The translations under genes were made by a program, and so were the position numbers. The notes below the pieces were generated by a model. It ran no database searches. It worked only from the letters and a program-made list of their open reading frames with translations, and was not told the origin of the DNA. From contig JANMZR010000074.1 in NCBI GenBank assembly GCA_031383555.1, positions 1-9,394 on the forward strand: 9,394 nucleotides of DNA. Reading direction: 5' to 3'. The stretch is from JANMZR01 sp031383555. Lineage in GTDB: Bacteria > Bacteroidota > Bacteroidia > Cytophagales > Spirosomataceae. Positions 1 through 5,602 of this stretch are shown here, in pieces; the first letter of the stretch is position 1; every line of letters starts with the position of its first letter.

Positions 1-21
1 GAATAAAGGAGTTGTTTTCAT
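1..21 (-). CDS. Start of a leftward gene cut by the window edge (partial)
   Basis: Reading leftward from an ATG at 21, seven codons (MKTTPLF) remain open to the window edge. On their own they say nothing about function. The case for a real gene is contextual. An exact TAnnTTTG box lies 32 bp upstream on the same strand, the leader just before the ATG is A-rich as is usual for Bacteroidota, and the next gene to the right is divergent, so a leftward gene is expected here. A chance ATG in such AT-rich sequence remains possible. Confidence 0.4.
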
Positions 22-52
22 TTTTGTAATAATTAAATCTTATAATAAAATT

Positions 53-60
53 CAAAGTTA
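53..60 (-). promoter_or_regulatory. Candidate -7 box (TAACTTTG) for the leftward partial gene
   Basis: On the minus strand this reads TAACTTTG, an exact fit to the Bacteroidota housekeeping -7 consensus TAnnTTTG. It ends 31 bp before the ATG at 21. The only nearby TTG lies about 12 bp upstream, closer than the usual 17-23 bp spacing, so the -33 element is weak or absent. In sequence this AT-rich, single matches also arise by chance. Confidence 0.4.
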
Positions 61-374
61 GGATGTAATTTTCAATTCGAAGAGTCCATCTATTTTAAAA
101 TATAAAAAAAATGGTCGGTAGGTTTCAAAATCTATAAAAGATAAATAAAAAGGTATAATTATTTCTTCCAATTAAATTCCCAATATTTTGCGAGATTTTA
201 AAAAAAAACATTTTAAATAATTTTTCCAATAGTTCAATATATTTAATTTACAGCAGTATTTTATTTTACTTAACTATTTGATATAATGACAGTTAATGAT
301 TTTTATTACAGTGTAATTACTCGTATTTTTTTCTTTCTAATAAGAAAATAAAAAACCAACCAACCTTTTTTAAC

Positions 375-382
375 TATTTTTG
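375..382 (+). promoter_or_regulatory. Candidate -7 box (TATTTTTG) for the glycosyltransferase
   Basis: TATTTTTG matches the Bacteroidota TAnnTTTG -7 consensus and sits 28 bp before the ATG at 411, giving a predicted short leader. No TTG is found at the -33 distance; that stretch is an A-rich run followed by a CCAACCAACC repeat. Treat as a plausible but incomplete promoter. Confidence 0.4.
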
Positions 383-410
383 AATATTAATAGGAATTAG
401 TTTAAAATTT

Positions 411-1430
411 ATGTTTGAAGATAAAAATTTACCTAATATTACTGTTTGGGTCGCTGCCAGAAATGAAGAAAATGTTATATTGAATTGCCTTGAAAATATA
501 TTTCAAATCGATTATCCAATAAATAAAATTCAAGTACTTATCGGTAACGACCAATCGATAGATAATACACAAGCTTTGGTTCAAGAATTTATTAATGATA
601 AGCCAAATTTTCAAATAATAAACATTGAAAAAGTAATAAATAATCAACGAGGCAAGGCCAATGTTTTAGCTAATTTATATGAATACAGTACGGGAGAGTA
701 CTTTCTAATTACCGATGCAGATGTAATTGTAAAGTCAAGTTGGGCCAAAGGAATGGTTAAGAATTTCTTAAAAAAGCCCTCAATAGGCCACCAAGTAGGT
801 GTTACTTCTATAAATTCAAATTCACTTTTCGGTATATTGCAGGCAATTGATTGGCTTTGGGCACTTACTTTATTGAAATGCGCCTCAATATTTAAAATAC
901 CTCTTACAGGATTAGGAAACAATTCGGCAATTTCAAGAAAAGCTTATGAATCTGTGGGTGGTTATGCTCAAATACCTTTTTCTATAACAGAAGATTTTGC
1001 CCTTTTTCATGCAATTGTGAATAATGGTTTTTCTTTTCACAATGCTATCAACATTAAAGTTTTCGCCAAAACCAGCTCAATTGGTAGTGTTAAGGAGTTT
1101 TTGCATCAAAGGAAGCGGTGGATGGTAGGAGCACTCCAATGCCCTCGGTGGGTTGTGCTATTTTTGTATTTTCAGGCCTTATTTCCCTTTATATTATATG
1201 GCTCAAGTATCTTTATATCAAGTAATTGGGCTATGAATTTATTTTTATTAAAATTTTTCTCATTAATAATTTTAATATTGCCAACTCTAATAATTTTAAA
1301 AGAATTCAGGTTAATTCCTTTTTTGATTTTATATGAATTTTATTCCTGGGCTTGGGGTTTTACAATGGTAGTATTTTATTTTTTGCCCATAAATATTGAT
1401 TGGAAAGGAAGAATTTATAAAACTAGTTAG
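411..1430 (+). CDS. Membrane-anchored family 2 glycosyltransferase
   Basis: A 339-residue GT-A fold (GT2) transferase that should move a sugar from a nucleotide-sugar donor on the cytoplasmic side of the inner membrane. The catalytic signature is complete: ND at 46-47 and D51 in the nucleotide-binding loop, the metal-binding DAD at 102-104, TED at 193-195 carrying the likely catalytic base D195, and QRKRW at 233-237. TED plus QxxRW is typical of the processive/ceramide-glucosyltransferase-like branch. About three hydrophobic helices follow, near 246-270, 274-299 and 305-328, ending in a short basic tail. Most relatives begin with another transmembrane helix. Here the protein starts directly at the first beta strand, and an in-frame TGA at 381-383 rules out an upstream extension. 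The acceptor cannot be told from the sequence; an envelope lipid or polysaccharide is an inference. The next gene lies 122 bp downstream. Confidence 0.88.
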   Translation: MFEDKNLPNITVWVAARNEENVILNCLENIFQIDYPINKIQVLIGNDQSIDNTQALVQEFINDKPNFQIINIEKVINNQRGKANVLANLYEYSTGEYFLITDADVIVKSSWAKGMVKNFLKKPSIGHQVGVTSINSNSLFGILQAIDWLWALTLLKCASIFKIPLTGLGNNSAISRKAYESVGGYAQIPFSITEDFALFHAIVNNGFSFHNAINIKVFAKTSSIGSVKEFLHQRKRWMVGALQCPRWVVLFLYFQALFPFILYGSSIFISSNWAMNLFLLKFFSLIILILPTLIILKEFRLIPFLILYEFYSWAWGFTMVVFYFLPINIDWKGRIYKTS

Positions 1431-1509
1431 AATTTAGGTTTTTGGGGCAAATGGGCTCAGTTTGAAATTGATAACTAATTTTCAAAAGCCACATTTAATT
1501 AAAAGTCAA

Positions 1510-1537
1510 CCTCGAATAATTTGAGGATAAGCTTTTT
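1510..1537 (+). terminator. Weak hairpin between glycosyltransferase and TatD gene
   Basis: A 7-bp stem (CCTCGAA, loop TAA, TTTGAGG, including one G-U pair) is followed six bases later by a run of five T. It might terminate or attenuate glycosyltransferase transcripts, which would make the TatD-asparaginase pair a separate unit. The stem is short and the T-run is detached, so this is a weak call. Confidence 0.28.
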
Positions 1538-1552
1538 AACAATTTTTGAAAA

Positions 1553-2335
1553 ATGTTAGATAGAAAGATAATAGAAACACATGCTCATATTTATGATGAG
1601 GCTTTTTTGGAAGATAAGGTTACAATGCTGAATCGTGCCAAGTCTGCTGGTATTGCTGAAATTTGGATGCCCAATTGTAATTCTGAAACTATAGGCCCAA
1701 TGTTGGAATTAGCCAACGAGTTTCCAGACTTTTGCCTTCCAATGATTGGCTTGCATCCATGTTATGTTAATGAAAATTTTGAATCAGAATTACAAATTGT
1801 TGAAAATGAAATAGTTAAAAGAAAACCATTGGCTATTGGTGAAATTGGTTTGGACTTGTTTTGGGACAAAACTTTTTACGAACAACAAAAAGAAGCCTTT
1901 ATTTGCCAATCAAATTTAGCTATTAAGCATAATTTATGGATTGATATTCATTCGAGAAATGCCTTTTGGGAAACTGTTGAATTAATAGAAAAGATAGCTG
2001 ATAAAAGACTTAAAGGCATTTTTCATTGTTTTGTTGGTAACGAAGATGAAGCTAATAAAGCGATTGAATTAGGTTTTTTATTAGGAATAGGAGGGGTGAG
2101 CACCTTTAAAAATGGAGGTTTAGATAAAATTTTACCCAATATCGATTTGAAAAACATCGTGTTGGAAACAGATTCGCCCTATTTAGCTCCAGTTCCCTAT
2201 CGAGGAAAGCGAAATGAACCAGCTTATTTAGAATTCATTATTCAAAAAATAGCTAGTTTTTATTGCACTACCGTTGAAAATATTTGTCAAATTACTACTG
2301 AAAATGCCATGAGGTTGAAAGCGGATTTTTCATAA
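1553..2335 (+). CDS. TatD-family metal-dependent hydrolase (deoxyribonuclease-like)
   Basis: A 260-residue protein, the normal length for the family, that adopts the amidohydrolase TIM barrel. Family members are cytoplasmic two-metal enzymes, several with 3'-5' exonuclease or DNase activity in DNA repair; substrate is unproven for many paralogues. The metal ligands are all present: HAH at 10-12, E97 in the AIGEIGLD segment, H133 in DIH, H158 in IFHCF, and D207 in LETDSPYLAP. The usual aspartate before HAH is a glutamate here (ETHAH), a mild variant. The start is the ATG at 1553, six residues before the first beta strand, with an A-rich leader and no Shine-Dalgarno. The asparaginase gene follows after 16 bp, so the two are probably cotranscribed. 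I cannot tell which TatD paralogue (TatD, YcfH or YjjV type) this is. Confidence 0.93.
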   Translation: MLDRKIIETHAHIYDEAFLEDKVTMLNRAKSAGIAEIWMPNCNSETIGPMLELANEFPDFCLPMIGLHPCYVNENFESELQIVENEIVKRKPLAIGEIGLDLFWDKTFYEQQKEAFICQSNLAIKHNLWIDIHSRNAFWETVELIEKIADKRLKGIFHCFVGNEDEANKAIELGFLLGIGGVSTFKNGGLDKILPNIDLKNIVLETDSPYLAPVPYRGKRNEPAYLEFIIQKIASFYCTTVENICQITTENAMRLKADFS

Positions 2336-2351
2336 AGCTACTAATAAAATA

Positions 2352-3416
2352 ATGTATAAAATAACAAAAATTAAAACCCGGGCATTTGGAAATGACGAGC
2401 AAAAAGTGCTCATCATTTATACTGGAGGTACTTTGGGAATGGTTTTTGACAATAAAAGTCAAAGTTTAGTGCCTTTTGATTTTGAGCAAATACCTGACAA
2501 TTTACCAGAAATATCAAGGCTTGACTTTGAAATAACAGTAATCACTTTGGATGTTTTAATAGATTCATCCAATATGAAGCCCAAGAATTGGGTTGCTTTG
2601 TCTGAATTAATTGAGCTACATTATCATAATTACGATGCTTTTGTAATATTGCATGGCACTGACACAATGGCGTACACGGCTTCCGCATTAAGTTTTATGC
2701 TTATAGGTTTGAGCAAACCAGTAATTTTAACGGGGGCCCAATTGCCAATCGGCATGGCTAGAACCGATGCCAAGGAAAATTTGATTACAGCTTTGGAAAT
2801 TTCCATTGCCAAAAAGAATGATAAACCTGTTATTTCGGAGGTTTGTATCTATTTCAATTCGGTGCTTTTACGTGGCAATAGGTCCAGAAAGCATGAAAGT
2901 GTGCAGTTTGACGCTTTTGTTTCTGAAAACTACCCTCCTTTGGCCACAGTTGGAGTTACAATAGATTATAATTGGCCTTATTTAAAAGAAAGTCATTTAA
3001 CATCGAATTTATTTCTAAGAAAAAATTTGAACGAAAATGTAATTTTCCTTAAATTGTTTCCAGGTATTTCTGAAGTTTTTGTAAAAAACATACTCGACCT
3101 TCCTAACTTAAAAGGTGTTGTTTTGGAAACATTTGGTTCAGGGAATGCGCCCACTGAACAATGGTTTATTGAGGCACTTTCTAATGCCATAAAAAGTGAA
3201 ATTCTGATTATAAATGTTTCACAATGCATTGGTGGTAAGGTAGTTCAGGGGAGTTATCAAACAAGTCGGTTTTTAGCCAATATTGGAATAGTAAGTGGCG
3301 AGGACATAACTGCGGAGGCAGCGATTACTAAGCTTATGGTTGTGTTAGGACAAAACTTGAATTTTGAGGAGGCTATTGTTAAGTTAAAAAGCAACCTTGC
3401 TGGTGAAATTGGCTAA
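2352..3416 (+). CDS. ansA: Type I (cytoplasmic) L-asparaginase
   Basis: A 354-residue enzyme that hydrolyses L-asparagine to aspartate and ammonia. Hallmarks are the N-terminal YTGGTLGM (23-30), where T24 is the expected nucleophile, S72/S73 in the substrate loop, HGTDTM (101-106) with T103 and D104 of the second catalytic set, and RGNRSRK (174-180) with the likely catalytic lysine K180. The remaining C-terminal part has GVVLETFGSGNAP (about 255-267) and SQCIGGKV. No signal peptide is present, which fits the cytoplasmic, low-affinity type I rather than the periplasmic type II enzymes. Length is close to that of E. coli AnsA with about ten extra residues at the front. It follows the TatD-like gene by 16 bp and probably shares its transcript. 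In some Bacteroidota I recall this pair leading into exbB/exbD genes; here a tRNA gene follows instead. Confidence 0.94.
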   Translation: MYKITKIKTRAFGNDEQKVLIIYTGGTLGMVFDNKSQSLVPFDFEQIPDNLPEISRLDFEITVITLDVLIDSSNMKPKNWVALSELIELHYHNYDAFVILHGTDTMAYTASALSFMLIGLSKPVILTGAQLPIGMARTDAKENLITALEISIAKKNDKPVISEVCIYFNSVLLRGNRSRKHESVQFDAFVSENYPPLATVGVTIDYNWPYLKESHLTSNLFLRKNLNENVIFLKLFPGISEVFVKNILDLPNLKGVVLETFGSGNAPTEQWFIEALSNAIKSEILIINVSQCIGGKVVQGSYQTSRFLANIGIVSGEDITAEAAITKLMVVLGQNLNFEEAIVKLKSNLAGEIG

Positions 3417-3420
3417 TTAT

Positions 3421-3455
3421 AAATATATCAAAATGATTCAAATTTGATTATATTT
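3421..3455 (+). terminator. Imperfect AT-rich inverted repeat after the asparaginase gene
   Basis: AAATATATCAAA (3421-3432) pairs with TTTGATTATATTT (3443-3455) with one bulged T and a loop of about ten bases. It starts four bases after the asparaginase stop codon, so it could end that transcript. Its right arm covers seven of the eight bases of the tRNA-Ser -7 box, so it could equally be a protein-binding palindrome. There is no GC-rich stem and the T-run is poor. Confidence 0.3.
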
Positions 3456-3456
3456 G
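3449..3456 (+). promoter_or_regulatory. -7 box (TATATTTG) of the tRNA-Ser gene
   Basis: An exact TAnnTTTG match ending 10 bp before the first base of the tRNA, which would place the transcription start within a few bases of the mature 5' end. No TTG is seen 17-23 bp upstream, so the -33 part is degenerate. Position relative to the tRNA is the strongest argument. Confidence 0.6.
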
Positions 3457-3466
3457 CCTTCCAAAA

Positions 3467-3554
3467 AGAGGGGTGTCCGAGTGGCTGAAGGAGCTCGCTT
3501 GGAAAGCGTGTGTACTCCAAAAGGGTACCGTGGGTTCGAATCCCATCCCCTCTA
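3467..3554 (+). tRNA. tRNA-Ser, anticodon GGA
   Basis: A full class II cloverleaf: acceptor AGAGGGG/CCCCTCT, D arm TCC...GGA, anticodon loop TTGGAAA with GGA at 3501-3503 reading UCC/UCU, long variable arm with stem GTACTC/GGGTAC, and T arm GTGGG-TTCGAAT-CCCAT. The long variable arm confirms serine. Two oddities: the anticodon stem (CTCGC/GCGTG) contains a T-T mismatch, and the discriminator is A where bacterial tRNA-Ser normally has G. CCA is not encoded and must be added afterwards. Confidence 0.96.
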
Positions 3555-3557
3555 CTT

Positions 3558-3602
3558 TTAAAATTCATATATTATTGATTATTAATAATATATGAATTTT
3601 AA
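3558..3602. terminator. 19-bp A/T hairpin after tRNA-Ser
   Basis: Two perfectly complementary 19-base arms (3558-3576 and 3584-3602) surround a 7-base spacer GATTATT. The arms contain a single C (left) and G (right), the rest being A/T. The 3' arm ends in TTTTAA, so it could act as a terminator for the tRNA, or in both directions, and also mark the 3' end for processing. It starts three bases after the tRNA discriminator. A protein-binding palindrome is the alternative. Confidence 0.6.
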
Positions 3603-3684
3603 TACTTAGTTAAAGCATATTTAGGTGTCTATATCATTGGCTAACTAGTCATACTGATTTTTTAACTGGTTTTGATATTTCAGA

Positions 3685-4497
3685 ATGAAAGATAAGGTGG
3701 TAATCATAACAGGTGGCTCGTCGGGCATTGGTAAAGCGATGGCCTTTGCTTTTGTTTTAGATGGTGCCAAAATTGTGATTTCTGCAAGACATTCAGGGCC
3801 TTTGGAGCTCACAGGCAAAGAGTTAAGTCTAAAAGGTATTGATAACATTGCAATAGTAGCTGATGTTAGCGTTGAAAATGACAATAGAAGACTTATTGAT
3901 GCTACAATTGAAAAATATGGTAAAATTGATATTCTTATTAACAATGCAGGCATTACAATGCGATCTTTATTTGACGATCTTGAAGATATTGACGTAATAA
4001 AAAAGGTAATGGATGTGAATTTCTACGGAACTGTTTTTGCTACAAAATTTGCACTTCCGTATATAAAGAAAACCAAAGGCTCAATTGTAGGTATCTCATC
4101 CATAGCAGGTTACAGAGGTTTGCCAGTACGTACGGGATATTCAGCTTCTAAATTCGCAGTTAATGGATTTCTTGAAGCTTTGAGAACGGAGCTATTAAAA
4201 ACTAATGTCCATATACTTACGGCTTGTCCAGGTTTTACAGCTTCAAATATCCGATTTTCAGCATTGGATGGTGCCGGCAATGAAACTGGCGAAACAGTGA
4301 GAGATGAAGACAAGATGATGAGCCCTGATGAAGTAGCTTATGAAATATTAAAAGCAGTTAAACGACGAAAAAGGCAATTAATTCTGACTTCTAGAGGGCG
4401 CTGGACCGTTTTTCTCAATAAATGGCTGCCTGCTGTCACCGATAGAATTGTTTATAAAATATTGGCCAAAGAAAAGGATTCACCTTTGGCAAATTAG
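3685..4497 (+). CDS. Short-chain dehydrogenase/reductase (classical SDR)
   Basis: A 270-residue NAD(P)-dependent oxidoreductase with a Rossmann fold. Seen in order: cofactor-binding TGGSSGIG (9-16), D60 of the ADV segment, NNAG (86-89), catalytic N112, the catalytic serine in GISSIAG (S139 by spacing), and Y152-x3-K156 in GYSASK, followed by the CPGFTASNI loop after the active site. R35 after the second strand suggests NADP(H) preference, an inference. The C-terminal part (about 239-260) is basic and amphipathic, with several W, F and L residues, and may touch the membrane or a lipid substrate; similar tails occur in DHRS7-like SDRs. The substrate cannot be read from sequence. It is preceded by the tRNA-Ser hairpin, so has its own promoter, although no exact TAnnTTTG box was seen. 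Its stop codon lies two bases from that of the opposite-strand gene. Confidence 0.93.
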   Translation: MKDKVVIITGGSSGIGKAMAFAFVLDGAKIVISARHSGPLELTGKELSLKGIDNIAIVADVSVENDNRRLIDATIEKYGKIDILINNAGITMRSLFDDLEDIDVIKKVMDVNFYGTVFATKFALPYIKKTKGSIVGISSIAGYRGLPVRTGYSASKFAVNGFLEALRTELLKTNVHILTACPGFTASNIRFSALDGAGNETGETVRDEDKMMSPDEVAYEILKAVKRRKRQLILTSRGRWTVFLNKWLPAVTDRIVYKILAKEKDSPLAN

Positions 4498-4499
4498 AA

Positions 4500-5228
4500 T
4501 TAATTTACCAACCAAACATTTGCTTTATTAATGTAATAAAATTTATTGTTACGGAATATCCTATACCAAATATCTTCACTACCAATAATATTTATTCTGT
4601 GACCCGACGCTAATAGCTCATTTACTGGTGAGGCTGACGATGGGTCTTCCCTTAAGGAAGTATTTTCATTGTGAATGATGCCTTGCTTATATAACCTTGA
4701 GATATTTATTATAAAAAACACGCCAATTAAATATAATAAAAATACAACTTTTTGTTTTATTGAAATTGGCTCTTTTTTTACTCTTTTTACCATTAAAACC
4801 GACATCACATAAAGGCCAAGAATTGCCAATATCAATAGGAGAATATACGAATACTGTTTAATTAAAAGTAATATTAAAAAGAAATCGGTTAGTTCATAGC
4901 CATCAATATTGTTTTCATTGGCTATCGAATTCATTTTGGTCATAACTAATTCCGTTGGGTTTCTTTCATAATATAAATTCAAAAAATAAAGTGTTTTTGT
5001 ATAATCTTTTTCCCTTTCATGAATAAATGCTAATTTGAGCAATGCATTTTTTTTAAAATTATACTTATTCATTATTAAATTGTAATATACTTCTTTTGCC
5101 TTTGAGTACTCTTTTTGAGCGAAGTATTTATCGGCAATATTTATTTTGCTCGGAGTAGTCTGTGAATGAACACTTTGAGTGAGGCATAAAATAATCAAGA
5201 AAAAAAAGTAGGCATTTTTCAAACTCAT
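4500..5228 (-). CDS. TPR / two-helix / SH3b envelope protein
   Basis: A 242-residue protein of unassigned function. From the ATG at 5228 it has a good signal sequence (basic K4, hydrophobic core 7-16, likely cleavage after VHS22). A longer reading frame opens at a TTG at 5270, but that would bury the signal peptide behind 14 polar residues, so the ATG is preferred. Residues 28-105 form about two TPR-like helical hairpins (ADKYFAQKEYSKAKEVYYNL, then LLKLAFIHEREKDYTKTLYFL). Two hydrophobic helices follow near 127-147 and 161-177, separated by a basic loop (KRVKKE), then a bacterial SH3 domain from about 184 (LREDPSSASPV...ELLASGHRINIIG...IWYRI). TPRs and SH3 should both face the periplasm. The layout recalls BatE-type proteins of Bacteroidota aerotolerance operons, but no bat genes are adjacent, so that name is not used. 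It converges with the SDR gene. Confidence 0.82.
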   Translation of the reverse strand: MSLKNAYFFFLIILCLTQSVHSQTTPSKINIADKYFAQKEYSKAKEVYYNLIMNKYNFKKNALLKLAFIHEREKDYTKTLYFLNLYYERNPTELVMTKMNSIANENNIDGYELTDFFLILLLIKQYSYILLLILAILGLYVMSVLMVKRVKKEPISIKQKVVFLLYLIGVFFIINISRLYKQGIIHNENTSLREDPSSASPVNELLASGHRINIIGSEDIWYRIFRNNKFYYINKANVWLVN

Positions 5229-5231
5229 TCT

Positions 5232-5262
5232 TTGGATATTACAATTAGAAATGGTAATTTTG
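5232..5262 (+). promoter_or_regulatory. Bacteroidota promoter for the tRNA-Lys/tRNA-Glu pair
   Basis: TTG at 5232-5234, a 20-bp spacer, and TAATTTTG at 5255-5262 together match the Bacteroidota sigma consensus TTG-N17-23-TAnnTTTG. The predicted start near 5269 gives a leader of about 29 bases before tRNA-Lys at 5298. The promoter begins only three bases from the start codon of the divergent TPR/SH3 gene, so it lies in that gene's leader. Confidence 0.7.
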
Positions 5263-5297
5263 CATCGCAATTAAGGAAAAATCTTTGAATATTGCAA

Positions 5298-5370
5298 GAT
5301 TCCGTAGCTCAGTTGGTAGAGCAATACACTTTTAATGTATGGGTCCTGGGTTCGAATCCCAGCGGGATCA
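5298..5370 (+). tRNA. tRNA-Lys, anticodon TTT
   Basis: Complete cloverleaf: acceptor GATTCCG/CGGGATC with one G-T pair, D arm GCTC...GAGC, anticodon stem ATACA/TGTAT around loop CTTTTAA with TTT at 5331-5333 reading AAA/AAG, variable GGGTC, T arm CTGGG-TTCGAAT-CCCAG, discriminator A. No CCA is encoded. First gene of a two-tRNA transcript. Confidence 0.97.
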
Positions 5371-5371
5371 C

Positions 5372-5416
5372 AAAAAATAAGTAGTAAGATTTGGTTAGAA
5401 ACTTAGCTTATTTTTT
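5372..5416 (+). ncRNA. AT-rich hairpin between tRNA-Lys and tRNA-Glu
   Basis: AAAAAATAAG (5372-5381) pairs perfectly with CTTATTTTTT (5407-5416); a further TAAG/CTTA (5385-5388 with 5402-5405) extends the stem after a small asymmetric bulge, leaving a 13-base loop. Because the 3' arm is itself a T-run it could act as a partial terminator that lowers tRNA-Glu relative to tRNA-Lys. As no separate promoter is visible for tRNA-Glu, a role as spacer or processing signal in a common precursor is at least as likely. Confidence 0.45.
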
Positions 5417-5427
5417 AGACCAGAAAT

Positions 5428-5499
5428 GGTCCGTTCGTCTAGGGGTTAGGACACGTCCCTTTCACGGATGAAACACGGGTTCGATTCCCGTACGGACTA
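5428..5499 (+). tRNA. tRNA-Glu, anticodon TTC
   Basis: Complete cloverleaf: acceptor GGTCCGT/ACGGACT (first pair G-T), the typical Glu D arm with AGGGGTTAGGA, anticodon stem CGTCC/GGATG with loop CTTTCAC and TTC at 5461-5463 reading GAA/GAG, T arm ACGGG-TTCGATT-CCCGT, discriminator A, CCA not encoded. It lies 57 bp after tRNA-Lys and is closed by a strong terminator. Confidence 0.97.
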
Positions 5500-5500
5500 C

Positions 5501-5532
5501 AAAGCCAGCGCATTTGCGCTGGCTTTTTCGTT
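5501..5532 (+). terminator. Rho-independent terminator of the tRNA pair
   Basis: An 11-bp perfect stem AAAGCCAGCGC / GCGCTGGCTTT with loop ATTT (5512-5515) runs directly into TTCGTTTTC. It is the most GC-rich hairpin in the window and begins two bases after tRNA-Glu. The A-rich left flank means it could also work weakly in the opposite direction. Confidence 0.92.
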
Positions 5533-5602
5533 TTCATTACCTTTTTCTTATCTTGCAACTATATTTTCAATTTAAATTAAAAATCACTTTTAATCAAAAT
5601 TT

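Larger units (their letters stand above)
22..410. other. AT-rich divergent intergenic region, no convincing gene
   Basis: About 390 bases at roughly 19% GC by hand count. It lies between the presumed leftward gene start at 21 and the glycosyltransferase start at 411. All frames are broken by frequent stops. The longest thing of note is a 21-codon ORF at 286-351 (+), starting MTVNDFYYSVITR, with no supporting evidence beyond a short hydrophobic stretch. Apart from the two candidate -7 boxes I see no RNA gene, repeat array or terminator. The composition suits a double promoter region. Confidence 0.6.

Noticed and set aside
286..351. 21-codon ORF (starts MTVNDFYYSVITR) upstream of the glycosyltransferase
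   Set aside because: Too short, no promoter with exact consensus, and in 19% GC sequence such ORFs arise freely. It could be a leader peptide but nothing supports that.
4500..5228. Naming the TPR/SH3 protein BatE
   Set aside because: Domain order is similar but no other bat genes or MoxR ATPase lie nearby and key residues cannot be compared without alignment, so a descriptive name is safer.
5229..5270. Longer start (TTG at 5270) for the TPR/SH3 gene
   Set aside because: It would place 14 polar residues before a clear signal peptide and uses a rare start codon; the ATG at 5228 gives a normal exported protein.
5536..5602. Promoter for the M14 peptidase (TTG at 5553 and a TATTTTC stretch)
   Set aside because: The two elements are too close together (about 8 bp) and the -7 match is incomplete, so I could not support a promoter call.
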